This document shows positions 1 to 8,576 of a stretch of DNA of 64,000 bases, in pieces. Origin of the DNA: DATEPR01 sp963780635. GTDB lineage: Bacteria > Actinomycetota > Actinomycetes > Mycobacteriales > Pseudonocardiaceae. The stretch covers positions 199,828 through 263,827 of the forward strand of contig CAWACW010000024.1 in assembly GCA_963780635.1 (NCBI GenBank), in the 5' to 3' direction. The number at the start of each line of letters is the position of its first letter. Positions within the stretch are counted from its first letter, which is position 1. Made by a program: the position numbers and the translations under genes. The notes below the pieces were generated by a model, which made no database searches, had not been told where the DNA came from, and saw only the letters and a program-made list of their open reading frames with translations.

Positions 1-50
1 GCACCGAGGTCAGCCTGCGGGCGAGACTCACGTTCACGGCAGCCAGATTG

Positions 51-953
51 ATGCTGCGGCCCCTGCTCGCTCACTGGCCGCTGAACATCTGGGGACTGCT
101 CCCGTTGCCGCTGATCGAGGCGGCCGCGAGTCTGTTGCCGACGCCCAGCCAGGTGGAATACGAGCACGTGGAGTTCGCCGGGTTCACCGGCGAATGGGTG
201 CGGCCGGCCGACGCCGGCGACGGTGTCGTTCTGTACTTCCACGGCGGGGCGTTCGTCACCTGCGGTGTGGCCACCCATCGGCACGCGGTGTCGCGGATCG
301 CCCAGGCGTGCGGGCTGCCAGTGCTGTCCGTCGCCTATCGGCAGTTGCCGATCGTTCGGTTGACCGGTTCCGTCGAGGACTGTGTGAGCGTGTACCGGGC
401 GCTGCTGGAGTCGGGCGTCGACGCGGAGCGAATCGTGCTGGCGGGCGACTCGGCAGGCGGATACCTGGCGTTCGCGACGGCGCTGGCAGCGGCGGCGGAG
501 GGCCTGCCGACGCCGTCGGGCATCGTGGCGCTGTCGCCATGGCTGGACTTCGACTGCGCAGCCAAGCTCGCCCACCCCAACGCCGAGCGCGACGCCTATG
601 CCCCCGCGAGCCGGTTGCCCGCGCTGGCGAGGCTGCTCGGCGTCGACCCCGCCGCGGATCCGAGGATGTCGGTGGTGAACGGCGACCTGCGCGACCTGCC
701 ACCCGTGCTGCTGATCGCCGCGGAGAGCGAGATGCTGCGCTGCGACGCCGAACTCATGGCCGAACGCCTGGCCGAGGCGGATGTCCCAGTCACGCTGCAG
801 ATCTGGACCGGCCAGGTGCACGCGTTCCCCGTGCTGGGCGACCTGCTCCCGGAGAGCACGGCGGCGATACGGGAAATAGGCGATTTCGTTCGCACCCTGC
901 CCAGCAGGGCAGCCCGAGCAACCAGAGAGATTTCGGTCCTGGCAGCCGGCTGA
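51..953 (+). CDS. alpha/beta-hydrolase, HSL-type esterase/lipase
   Basis: A carboxylic-ester hydrolase of the hormone-sensitive-lipase (GDXG) family; the substrate cannot be read from the sequence. The oxyanion-hole motif HGGAF is at residues ~64-68 and the nucleophile elbow GDSAGG at ~132-137. The downstream WTGQVHAF block carries the likely catalytic His (~257), and an Asp in the ESEMLRCDAEL segment is the likely acid. The first ~30 residues are hydrophobic and could be a cap or membrane-associated helix. The ATG at 51 follows a TTG at 48. The frame is also open to the window edge, so the true start may lie upstream. Only the C-terminal tail is odd (Arg/Ala-rich). The gene ends just before repeat array A and converges on the DivIVA-like gene. 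Confidence 0.85.
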   Translation: MLRPLLAHWPLNIWGLLPLPLIEAAASLLPTPSQVEYEHVEFAGFTGEWVRPADAGDGVVLYFHGGAFVTCGVATHRHAVSRIAQACGLPVLSVAYRQLPIVRLTGSVEDCVSVYRALLESGVDAERIVLAGDSAGGYLAFATALAAAAEGLPTPSGIVALSPWLDFDCAAKLAHPNAERDAYAPASRLPALARLLGVDPAADPRMSVVNGDLRDLPPVLLIAAESEMLRCDAELMAERLAEADVPVTLQIWTGQVHAFPVLGDLLPESTAAIREIGDFVRTLPSRAARATREISVLAAG

Positions 954-1013
954 GTGCCGCCTTCCGATAGATCGGACCCCGCGCGACCACGTCCCGGCCC
1001 TGCCCCCGCCGAC

Positions 1014-1530
1014 TTGACCATCGAGCGGTCCTGTCGCGCGGACGTGCGATCGAGCCGACCGCCGGGTGGTCGCCTGCCGAGGTTCTGCCGCTTGGTTTGA
1101 CCGCTGGGTGGTCGTCCGGCGAGGTTGCGCGTGAGTTGACCGTCGAGTGGTGGCCTGGTGGGGTTGGGCGCTTGATTGAGTTGACCGTTGGGTGGTCGTC
1201 CGGCGAGGTTGGGCCTGAGTTGACCATCAAGCTGTCGCCCGGCGGGCTGGGCGGCTGAGTTGACCGCCAAGTGGTCGCCCGGCGAGCTTGGTGCCTGAGT
1301 TGACCGCCGAGTCGTGGCCTGGCGGGATTGAGGGCTTGAGTTGACCGTCGAGCGGTCGCTTCGTCGGCAGGGGACTTGAGTCGGCCGTGCGGTAGTCGCT
1401 TGGCGCCCGGCCCTCGCCGACTTCGCCATTGAGCGGTCATGTGGCGTGGCTGGGACTGAGTTCGTCATCGAGCGGTCGCCTGGATGGGGTGAGACCCGGG
1501 GTCCTGCTGACTTGACCACCGAGTGGTCGT
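1014..1530 (+). repeat. Array A: ~13 copies of a palindromic core at ~40-bp period
   Basis: The core reads roughly TTGACCGTCGAGTGGTCG and is followed by a less conserved YCTGGCGAGGTTG-like spacer. Cores start near 1014, 1055, 1097, 1136, 1180, 1219, 1259, 1299, 1340, 1380, 1420, 1459 and 1511, so the spacing is 39-44 bp except the last. Arms GACC and GGTC flank seven bases. Copies are diverged, not identical. The array fills the convergent gap between the esterase and the DivIVA-like gene. Reading frames crossing it are low-complexity and are not credible genes. Confidence 0.9.
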
Positions 1531-1660
1531 CTGGCGAAGTGCAGGACTCGAGTTGCACTGCGGCACTGCGGCACTGCGGCACTGCACGGGTCACGACGGA
1601 ACGACGGCCGAGCCTGGTCGCACGGAACGGCGGCCGGGTGTGGGTCGGCCGCCGGCGCCG

Positions 1661-2665
1661 TCAGCTCTTTCGGCCTTTCTGGCCTGCCGCGGCGGGTTGT
1701 TGGGCTCGTTGTGCCGGTACACCCGAATTGTTGGTGGCGCCGTTGTTGGTGGCGGCCCCGGCGGCGGCAGGTGGGGCCGCGCGGTTCTCCTCCTCCGTCG
1801 GCTCCAGCAGGGGAGCGGCGTCGCGCATCAGACTGTGGGCCGCGCTGAGTTGCTCGGTGATCCGCTTGCGCAGCGACTGCAGGTCCTGGACCTGCCGCGT
1901 CGCGTCGGACACCCGGCGCGTGCACTCGTCGCCAGTGTCGCGGAGCTTGCGCTCAGCCCGGTCGCTGGCATCGCGGACACGGCGCTCAGCCTGCTCCGAC
2001 GCTTCGCGTACCCGGCGCTCCGCCTCGGCCCGGCTCTCCGCGCGCTGCTGCTCGATCTCCTTGGCCAGCGCCTGCCGCTTGCTGGCCATCGACCGCTCGA
2101 ACTCGTCCTCGATCTGCAGTCGGCGCTGTTCGGACTGCTTGTCCAGTTCGTGCCGCCGGTTCGTCGCGACCGTGGTCATCTCGACGACCTGGGTCCGCGC
2201 CTGGTCGACCACCTTGCTGTGCTGGGCGCGCACGTCCTGGCGCTGCTTGTCCAGTTCGGTGATGAGTTTCTCGTAACCGCCACGCAGTTTGCTCGCCGCG
2301 TCCTCGGCCCCGGACCACGAATGGGTGGCCGCCGCCTGCGCCCGCGCGGTGATCTCGGCCGCCTGGTGGTGCGCCAGTTGGACCATGCGTTTGCAGCGGT
2401 CGTCGAGATCGTCGGGGTTCTTGGGCAACTCGACGAGTTCCGTCACCTGCTTACCGAGCTCGGTGATCCGCCCGTGGGCCGCCCGGAGCTGCTCCGTCAG
2501 ATCGGCCACTTGGGACAGTGCCGCGTTCCGGTCGGCGGAGATCAACTTGATTTCGTCTTCGAGATCTTCCAGGTACTGCTTGACCTGGGCACGGTCGAAT
2601 CCGTGCCACACCACGTCGAAACCGGGCTTGAGGGGTACCAGTTCACGGTCCTCGGGGCGCGCCAT
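1661..2665 (-). CDS. DivIVA-domain coiled-coil protein
   Basis: A cytoplasmic coiled-coil protein with an N-terminal DivIVA-like segment (GFDVVWHGFDRAQVKQYLED, residues ~15-34). Such segments bind curved membranes and organise polar growth or division in actinobacteria. Residues ~35-290 are almost continuous heptad-rich helix with many Glu, Arg, Gln and Ala. The last ~45 residues are Ala/Pro/Asn/Gln-rich and probably disordered. At 334 aa it is longer than many Wag31/DivIVA proteins and has no dcw-cluster neighbours, so it is more likely a paralogous scaffold than the main DivIVA. The gene is monocistronic and converges on array A. The name rests on the N-terminal motif and overall architecture. 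Confidence 0.8.
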   Translation of the reverse strand: MARPEDRELVPLKPGFDVVWHGFDRAQVKQYLEDLEDEIKLISADRNAALSQVADLTEQLRAAHGRITELGKQVTELVELPKNPDDLDDRCKRMVQLAHHQAAEITARAQAAATHSWSGAEDAASKLRGGYEKLITELDKQRQDVRAQHSKVVDQARTQVVEMTTVATNRRHELDKQSEQRRLQIEDEFERSMASKRQALAKEIEQQRAESRAEAERRVREASEQAERRVRDASDRAERKLRDTGDECTRRVSDATRQVQDLQSLRKRITEQLSAAHSLMRDAAPLLEPTEEENRAAPPAAAGAATNNGATNNSGVPAQRAQQPAAAGQKGRKS

Positions 2666-2798
2666 GCCTTGACGTTACGCGATTCCGGTATGGCTGTGGT
2701 AAGCGGCACACCGGATTTCCGCCGTCCGTGGCACCCCCGCCGTATCGGGCCAGGTGGGTGCGCGGGCTCACGATCACCCGTTGTGGGCACCGGCTCGG

Positions 2799-2810
2799 TA
2801 ACCTGACTGG
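2799..2810 (+). promoter_or_regulatory. candidate -10 (TAACCT) giving a leaderless pptH-pptT mRNA
   Basis: TAACCT ends six bases before the pptH ATG, with no Shine-Dalgarno sequence between. A start 6-8 nt after an actinobacterial TANNNT box would fall on the ATG. I see no convincing -35. Confidence 0.45.
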
Positions 2811-3680
2811 ATGCCAGTTCGATCACTGCTTGCGACCAGCGATCTCCATGTCACCCACCGGGGTAACAGGGACATCGTCGAGCACATTCATCCGCGCCAC
2901 GACGATGACTGGCTGATCGTCGCGGGCGACGTCGCCGAGTCGAACGAGGGCATCGAGTGGGCCCTGGACCTGCTGGTGAGCCGGTTCGCCAAGGTGATCT
3001 GGACGCCCGGCAACCATGAACTGTGGACGGTCGGCCGGGAGCCGGACGCTCGCCGCGGCGTCGCGCGCTACGAGGAGTTGGTCGCGTTGTGCCGGCGGCT
3101 GGGCGTCGTCACCCCGGAGGACGAGTACCCGGTATGGGAGACGGACACGGAGTCGTTCGTCGTCGCACCGTTGTTCTTACTGTACGACTACAGTTTCCGC
3201 GCTCCGGGCACGTCGCTGGACGACGCGATGGCACACGCCTACTCGGTCGGCCTCGTGTTCAACGACGAGCATGTGCTGCACCCCGACCCGTTCGCCAGCA
3301 GGCAGGAGTGGTGCGCCCACCGCGTCGAGCTGACCGAGCGACGACTGGCCGCGATCCCGGCCGACCGCCGCACGGTGCTCGTCTCACACTTCCCGCTGCA
3401 CCGCGGCCCGACGACCATGTTGCGTCACCAGCATCTCGCCATGTGGTGCGGCACCGAGCTGACCGCTGACTGGCACATCCGGTTCCGCGCGGCCGCCGCC
3501 GTGTACGGGCACCTGCACATACCCGTGACGCTGGAGTACGACGGCGTGCGCTTCGAGGAGGTGTCGCTGGGCTACCCGCGCGAGTGGCGCGGCCGGGCGA
3601 TCCAGCCACCGCAGCCGTTGCGCTCGATTTTGCCCGCCGATCCCGGCCGCGTGCCGTGGAACAAGCGGGGCGAACGCTGA
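2811..3680 (+). CDS. pptH: metallophosphoesterase, PptH-like
   Basis: A calcineurin-type metallophosphoesterase of 289 aa. Metal-ligand blocks are visible in order: SDLH (D11, H13), AGDV (D40), GNHE (N68, H69), a central SHFPLH and a terminal GHLH. It overlaps pptT by one base (TGATG), the same pairing as Rv2795c-Rv2794c in M. tuberculosis. There PptH removes phosphopantetheine from carrier proteins and so opposes PptT. The catalytic class is read from the motifs. The specific PptH role is inferred from the conserved pairing with the phosphopantetheinyl transferase. Both proteins are expected to be cytoplasmic. Confidence 0.82.
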   Translation: MPVRSLLATSDLHVTHRGNRDIVEHIHPRHDDDWLIVAGDVAESNEGIEWALDLLVSRFAKVIWTPGNHELWTVGREPDARRGVARYEELVALCRRLGVVTPEDEYPVWETDTESFVVAPLFLLYDYSFRAPGTSLDDAMAHAYSVGLVFNDEHVLHPDPFASRQEWCAHRVELTERRLAAIPADRRTVLVSHFPLHRGPTTMLRHQHLAMWCGTELTADWHIRFRAAAAVYGHLHIPVTLEYDGVRFEEVSLGYPREWRGRAIQPPQPLRSILPADPGRVPWNKRGER

Positions 3681-4342
3681 TGCTGGCCGAACTGCTGCCC
3701 GCCGAGGTGGTCGCGGTCGAGACCGTCGGTGACGACGACCCGGCGGCCTACCTCCTGCCCGCCGAGGAGTCCCTGGTCGCCAAGTCGGTGGCGAAGCGGA
3801 CTCGCGAGGTCACCAACGCACGGAGCTGCGCACGCCGGGCACTGGCCGGGCTGGGCCGGCCAGAGCAGCCGATCCTTCGTGGTGGCAAAGGGGAACCGCT
3901 CTGGCCCGCCGGCGTGGTCGGCAGCATCACGCACACCACCGGTTACTACGCGGCCGCCGTCGCCGACGCCGGCAAGATTCGCTCGATCGGGGTGGATGCC
4001 GAGGTGCACGGCGCACTGCCGGACGGTGTGTTGGAGCACGTCGCGTTCGGGCAGGAGCTGACGCGGTTGGCCGCGCTGCGGGCGCGGGACCGTGAGATCT
4101 GGTGGGACCGGCTGCTGTTCAGCGCCAAGGAGAGCGTCTACAAGGCATGGTTTCCGCTCACCGGCCGGTGGCTCGGCTTCGAGGACGCCGACCTCACGCT
4201 CGACCCGACCGGCACGTTCCACGCCCGCATCGTGATCGATGGCACCACAACCGACCCCGGCCCGCCCCTGACGGAACTCCATGGTCGCTGGCTCACCAGA
4301 GCGGGCCTCGTGCTGACCGCCATCGCCCTACCCCCGAGCTGA
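3680..4342 (+). CDS. pptT: 4'-phosphopantetheinyl transferase, PptT/EntD type
   Basis: Transfers the phosphopantetheine arm of CoA to carrier proteins of polyketide, peptide or lipid synthases. Family blocks are present: SITHT (~82-86), the Mg-binding GVDAE (D106, E108) and FSAKESVYKAW with K150, E151 and K155. The 220-aa length fits PptT (about 227 aa). The ATG at 3680 overlaps the pptH stop, so I chose it over upstream starts that would run deep into pptH. Translational coupling to pptH is likely. No biosynthetic cluster is adjacent, so this is probably the genome-wide activating enzyme rather than a cluster-specific one. Confidence 0.9.
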   Translation: MLAELLPAEVVAVETVGDDDPAAYLLPAEESLVAKSVAKRTREVTNARSCARRALAGLGRPEQPILRGGKGEPLWPAGVVGSITHTTGYYAAAVADAGKIRSIGVDAEVHGALPDGVLEHVAFGQELTRLAALRARDREIWWDRLLFSAKESVYKAWFPLTGRWLGFEDADLTLDPTGTFHARIVIDGTTTDPGPPLTELHGRWLTRAGLVLTAIALPPS

Positions 4343-4708
4343 CCGGCTCGACCACCGTCCGAGGCGGTAGTTCTCTGTCCCGGGCGGCTGGTTGCTTGCT
4401 GCCGCAGTGGATGATCCGCTTGTCATCGAGTTCGACCGCCGCTCGCTCATCAGAGGTGGCCTCGTCGGTGGCGTGCCGGCCTTCGCCGTGACCGTGACCG
4501 ATCCGCTCGACCGCTGCCCGAGTCCGTGGCTCTCGCACCAGCCGCGATGGCTGGTTGCGGCGCCGGCTGATGGCCGGCCATCGGTCACCCTGCCGGCCGT
4601 CGTAGACCGCGGCTGCCGCGTGATCCCGGTGGTGCGACGCACCGGTCCAGCTGGGCTTGGTGGATAGCAGTGGACCAGACCACTGGATCGATTCATCGTG
4701 GTCAGTCC
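4343..4708. other. intergenic, no supported gene
   Basis: About 370 bp between pptT and the GH16 promoter. A 91-codon + frame from a TTG at 4392 contains a twin-arginine-like start (RRSLIRGG). It lacks a ribosome site and family resemblance, so I do not call it. Confidence 0.5.
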
Positions 4709-4740
4709 TTGACTCAGCGTCGCGGTAAGCGCTTACATTG
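4709..4740 (+). promoter_or_regulatory. promoter with LacI-family operator palindrome
   Basis: A perfect 12-bp palindrome GTAAGCGCTTAC lies at 4725-4736, the CG-centred form typical of LacI/GalR operators. A TTGACT at 4709-4714 and TTACAT at 4733-4738 form a plausible -35/-10 pair with 18-bp spacing. The operator would therefore cover the -10 and repress the glucanase gene. No LacI regulator is encoded nearby. Confidence 0.6.
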
Positions 4741-4785
4741 AATCGGCTGGCCGGCCCTCTCCCCATCGTCGAGGAGGAATCCGCC

Positions 4786-6270
4786 ATGTCCGAGTACCAC
4801 TTATCTCACTTACCCTGCTTACCGAGTCGGCGTCGCGGTCTGCGCGCCGGGCTGGCCGCTGTCGGCGCGCTCGCGCTGGTCACAGCCCTTGCCACCGTCA
4901 TCCAGACCGGTCAGGTCGCCGCGGCCGCCACTCCCGCCGCCGTGCCCGCACCGCCCGCCGGCTGGTCCACCGTCTTCTCCGATGACTTCACCGGCGCCGC
5001 AGGCACCGGCCTGGACACCTCGAAATGGCTCTACGACCTGGGCACCAGCTATCCGGGCGGCGCGGGTAACTGGGGCACCGGCGAAGTCGAGTCCGAGACG
5101 AACAGCACGAACAACGTGTTCCAGGACGGCGGCGGCCACCTGGTCATCAAACCGATCAAGAACGCGTCGGGCGCGTGGACGTCCGGCCGTGTGGAGACGC
5201 AGTCGACCAGCTTCGCCGCTCCGGTGGGCGGCGAAATGGAGATCAGCGCGTCCATCGAGCAGCCCAATCCGGCCTCCGGCCTGGGCTACTGGCCCGCGTT
5301 CTGGGCGATGGGTGCCGCCGCGCGGCCCGTCGGCGCGACCAACTGGCCGAGCATCGGCGAGCTGGACATCCTGGAGGACGTCAACGCGATGTCCGACGTC
5401 TCGCACACGTTCCACTGTGGTGTCGACCCTGGCGGACCGTGCAACGAGACGACCGGTCTCGGCAGCGGACTGCTGCCCGTCGCCGGCTCGCAGACCGGAT
5501 TCCACACCTATTCGGTGATCGTCGACCGCACCAATCCGGCCGCCGAGCAACTGCGCTTCCTCACTGACGGCGTCGTGCAGTTCACCGTCAACCAGAACCA
5601 GGTCGACGCCACCACCTGGACCAACGCGGTGGACCACGGCTTCTTCGTGATCCTCGATGTCGCGATCGGCGGCGCGTTCCCGAACGCCATCTGCGGGTGC
5701 GCCTCGCCCAGTGCGTCGACCAGTTCCGGTGCCGGCATGACCGTGGACTACGTCGCGGTCTACCAGACGAACACCGGGACGACGCCACCGCCGACCACGC
5801 CGCCCCCGACGACGCCGCCGCCCACCGCGCCGCCGACCACGCCGCCCGCCGGTGGTTCGGTGAACGCGTTCGCCCAGATCAACGCGACGAGCGCTTCGGC
5901 AACGCACAACGCGGCATCGGAGGTCAGCGCCGACACCGGCGGTGGCACCGATCTCGCGCAGCTCGCCAACGGAGCGTGGGCCGAATACCCGAACGTCAAC
6001 TTCGGCACCACCGGGGCCACACAGTTCGTCGGCCGCGTCGCGTCCGGAGCGGCCGCCGGGGTCAGCGGGCTGGTGGACGTGCGGCTGGACAGCGTGACCA
6101 GCCCACCGATCGGCAGTTTCGCGGTCGCCAACACCGGTGGTTGGCAGTCGTGGCGAACCGTCCCCGCCAATATCAGCCGGGTGACCGGCACGCACACGGT
6201 GTTCCTCACCTTCGACAGCGGGCAACCGGCGCCGTTCGTGTCACTCCATTGGTTTGACTTCGGGCCGTAG
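4786..6270 (+). CDS. secreted GH16 endo-beta-glucanase with C-terminal CBM6
   Basis: An extracellular glycoside hydrolase family 16 enzyme, probably acting on laminarin-type beta-1,3-glucans. The signal peptide has a charged RRRGLR start, a hydrophobic stretch (~residues 21-40) and an Ala-rich cleavage area near 48. The GH16 domain (~57-340) holds the retaining-enzyme motif E-L-D-I-L-E (E192 nucleophile, E197 acid/base). A Pro-Thr linker at ~345-365 leads to a CBM6-like beta-sandwich with an aromatic WF end. The ATG at 4786 has GAGGAGG eight bases upstream; longer starts would run through the promoter. The LacI-like operator implies sugar-dependent induction. The S1 protease gene follows after 38 bp. 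Confidence 0.9.
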   Translation: MSEYHLSHLPCLPSRRRGLRAGLAAVGALALVTALATVIQTGQVAAAATPAAVPAPPAGWSTVFSDDFTGAAGTGLDTSKWLYDLGTSYPGGAGNWGTGEVESETNSTNNVFQDGGGHLVIKPIKNASGAWTSGRVETQSTSFAAPVGGEMEISASIEQPNPASGLGYWPAFWAMGAAARPVGATNWPSIGELDILEDVNAMSDVSHTFHCGVDPGGPCNETTGLGSGLLPVAGSQTGFHTYSVIVDRTNPAAEQLRFLTDGVVQFTVNQNQVDATTWTNAVDHGFFVILDVAIGGAFPNAICGCASPSASTSSGAGMTVDYVAVYQTNTGTTPPPTTPPPTTPPPTAPPTTPPAGGSVNAFAQINATSASATHNAASEVSADTGGGTDLAQLANGAWAEYPNVNFGTTGATQFVGRVASGAAAGVSGLVDVRLDSVTSPPIGSFAVANTGGWQSWRTVPANISRVTGTHTVFLTFDSGQPAPFVSLHWFDFGP

Positions 6271-6308
6271 TCACTCCGCTGTCGATTCACGCAGTAGTTT
6301 CACGCAGC

Positions 6309-7214
6309 GTGAGTGCGAGACGGAATTCCCGTGCCCTGCCCAGGCCGCGGTCGGTCATCGTGACGGCCGCGGCCTTCGCGTGTGCCCTCCTGGTGGCGCT
6401 GCTGCTGCCCGGCTGGGCGAGCGCCGACACGACGCTGCCCATGGCGCGGACCGCGCTGGCCGTCATCGACGCACTGCCGCCCACCCCGAACACCGCGTGG
6501 GGCATCGACCCGGCCACCGGGCAGCTCGCGGTGACCCTGTCCACGGCGGCTCCGGCTGCGGGTGTGGCGCGGTTGGCGGCACTCGCTCAGCGGTTCGGGG
6601 ACGTCGTCCGGATCGACCGCACCGCGGCGCCGATCACCGAGCAGGGCCTGCTGTCCGCGCCAGACCTGAGTGGCCCGCTGCTCGCCGGCGACGTCATCAA
6701 CGACGGCAAGATCGTCTGCTCGGCCGGGTTCAACGTGGTCCGCAACGGCCGCCCGTACGTGCTGACGGCCGGCCACTGCACCGCGGGGCTGCCCGAATGG
6801 CAGGGCATCGGCCCGTCATCCGTGTCCGTGTTCCCGAAATCCGACTACGGCCTGATCTCCGACAACCAGGCACAGCCCAGCGGGGACGTCGACCTGTATG
6901 ACGGCACCGTCCAGCCGATCACGGCGGCCGGCACCCCGCAGGTCGGTGAGCAAGTCTGCGCGAGCGGCGAGACGACCCAGCTGACCTGCGGCAAGGTGCT
7001 CGCCGTCGACCAGACCGTGGACTACGGCGACGGTGACGTCGTCCACGGCCTGATCAAGACCAACGTGCACACCGATCACGGCGACAGCGGCGGTCCGCTG
7101 TTCCACGGGTCGACCGGCTTGGGCACGGTATCCGGTGGCGACGGCACCATCGACTACTTCCAGCCGCTCGCGGCCGCCCTCACCGCGTACGACCTGCAGC
7201 TGGCGACGCCCTAG
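6309..7214 (+). CDS. secreted S1-family serine protease, streptogrisin/alpha-lytic type
   Basis: A secreted chymotrypsin-fold protease. The N-terminus is basic (RRNSR), followed by a hydrophobic signal segment (~15-38, ...GWASA). A short propeptide-like region precedes the catalytic domain. The triad is visible: TAGHC (H156), KSDYG (D179) and HGDSGGP (S260). Cys pairs C137-C157 and C217-C227 fit the streptogrisin pattern. The GTG start is the only one placed before the signal peptide. It could share a transcript with the GH16 gene. Its stop codon overlaps head-on the stop of the next gene on the other strand (shared CTAG). Confidence 0.87.
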   Translation: MSARRNSRALPRPRSVIVTAAAFACALLVALLLPGWASADTTLPMARTALAVIDALPPTPNTAWGIDPATGQLAVTLSTAAPAAGVARLAALAQRFGDVVRIDRTAAPITEQGLLSAPDLSGPLLAGDVINDGKIVCSAGFNVVRNGRPYVLTAGHCTAGLPEWQGIGPSSVSVFPKSDYGLISDNQAQPSGDVDLYDGTVQPITAAGTPQVGEQVCASGETTQLTCGKVLAVDQTVDYGDGDVVHGLIKTNVHTDHGDSGGPLFHGSTGLGTVSGGDGTIDYFQPLAAALTAYDLQLATP

Positions 7215-7600
7215 CAGTCGCGCAGCTCCGGGCTCTGGTTGAGCAGTTGCCCGCGCGCCGACACGAACGCCCGGTATGCGGCACTGTCCACGGCGGACGG
7301 ACGGAACGCGGCGACGCGGTGACAGTTCTGGAACGCCAGCCGCACGCCGAAGTGCCGTTCCAGCCCGCCGCGGATGGCATCCGACGCGAGCGCGCGCAGC
7401 AACTGGCCGCGGTCTGCCTCGCTCGGCGGCGGGACGGCGTGCTCGGTGAACTCCACGCCGCCGTCCTGCTCGCCCGCCACCTCGCTGATGACCTGCCACG
7501 CGTAGGGCAGCGAGGCACGAACGACGGCCACGAACTCGTCGTCGGCCACCTCGCCCGCCTCGGCGCGGGCCAGCACGGCCTCGGGTACGTCCAGGGACAT
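7211..7600 (-). CDS. small conserved partner of the CooC-like ATPase, function unknown
   Basis: A 129-aa soluble protein I do not recognise. It is acidic at the N-terminus, has no membrane segment, and contains two Cys residues, one as the penultimate residue. The ATG at 7600 has AAGGAG seven bases upstream, and that site straddles the stop of the ATPase gene, so the two genes are translationally linked. The adjacency suggests the protein is the target or partner of the ATPase. This is inference from position only. Confidence 0.7.
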   Translation of the reverse strand: MSLDVPEAVLARAEAGEVADDEFVAVVRASLPYAWQVISEVAGEQDGGVEFTEHAVPPPSEADRGQLLRALASDAIRGGLERHFGVRLAFQNCHRVAAFRPSAVDSAAYRAFVSARGQLLNQSPELRDC

Positions 7601-7610
7601 CGGTTTCTCC

Positions 7611-8570
7611 TTACTGTCGCGGTACGAACTCATGCGGGACGAACTTGGGGTCGACCTGGCCGGCCAGGTCGCGACCGGTGCGGGCGTCGGCCCAGGCTGC
7701 CGCGTTGCGCAGGTGGAACTCGACGCCCTGACGGTGGTAGCGCAGCGGATCACGTGGCACGCCGGACGCGGCTTCGTGCAACGCGGCCAGCGTGGCGCGG
7801 TTGGCCGGTTCCAACTCGTCGATATGCCGGTGGCGACCGCGTTCGGCCGCCCGCACGTGTGCCGACCGGCCGAACCAGCCGAGCAGGTCGTCGCCCACCT
7901 GCTCGCGCAGGAAAGCCAGGTCGTCGGCGTCGGTGACCTTGTTGCCCACGACGGCCAGCCGGACGTCGAACTCGGCCGCGTAGCCGGCGTACTGGCGGTA
8001 GACGCCGACGCTGCGCAGGGTCGGCTCGCAGACCAGGAACGTGAGGTCGAAGCGGGTGAACAGGCCGGAGGCGAAGGCGTCCGCACCCGCAGTCATGTCG
8101 ACCACCACGTACTCGTCGGGGCCGTCGATCAGGTGGTTGAGCAGCAGCTCGACCGCGCCGACCTTCGAGTGGAAGCACGCGACGCCGAGATCGTCGTCGG
8201 CGAACCGACCGGTCACGGCGAGGGGGACGCCGCCGACCGTCCGGACACAGGCTGAGTGCACGGGACTGTCCTCGGCGACGCGCAACAGTCGCGACCCGGT
8301 GCCGGGCGGGGTGGTCTTGACCATGGCGTCGGCGGACGGGATGCGCGGGTTGTCGCCGCGGAGGTGGTCCTTGATCAGCGGCAGGTCGTCGGCGAGCGTG
8401 GGCAGCGCGGCGGCTTCGGACTCGGTGGCGCCCAGCGCGGTGGCGAGGTGCTGGTTGATGTCGGCGTCGATGGCCAGTACCGGCTGGTCAGCGGCGGCCA
8501 GATGGGCGGCGAACAGCGACGCGAGCGTCGTCTTGCCGCTGCCACCCTTGCCGGCGAAGGCGATCTTCAT
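7611..8570 (-). CDS. CooC/MinD-like P-loop ATPase
   Basis: A deviant-Walker ATPase of the SIMIBI class. GKGGSGKTT is at residues ~8-16 with the signature Lys (K8), AIDADIN follows at ~33-39 and VVVDMTAG fits the switch II region. This family includes nickel-insertion ATPase CooC and septum-site MinD. No amphipathic membrane-targeting helix like MinD's is evident, so a metallocentre-maturation or partner-switch ATPase is more likely. Length is 319 aa. It forms an operon with the small gene downstream. A leaderless promoter lies directly at its ATG. Confidence 0.8.
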   Translation of the reverse strand: MKIAFAGKGGSGKTTLASLFAAHLAAADQPVLAIDADINQHLATALGATESEAAALPTLADDLPLIKDHLRGDNPRIPSADAMVKTTPPGTGSRLLRVAEDSPVHSACVRTVGGVPLAVTGRFADDDLGVACFHSKVGAVELLLNHLIDGPDEYVVVDMTAGADAFASGLFTRFDLTFLVCEPTLRSVGVYRQYAGYAAEFDVRLAVVGNKVTDADDLAFLREQVGDDLLGWFGRSAHVRAAERGRHRHIDELEPANRATLAALHEAASGVPRDPLRYHRQGVEFHLRNAAAWADARTGRDLAGQVDPKFVPHEFVPRQ

Positions 8571-8576
8571 GCACTA

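Noticed and set aside
596..1594. Long minus-strand reading frames over array A (332 and 216 codons) and similar ones over arrays B-D
   Set aside because: They translate the tandem repeats (RPPNGQL- and STRPERTAD-type), have no ribosome sites or family resemblance, and run into real genes antisense.
4392..4667. 91-aa protein with a twin-arginine-like start
   Set aside because: TTG start without ribosome site, no family pattern, and it lies in the run-up to the GH16 promoter. Weak possibility of a remnant.
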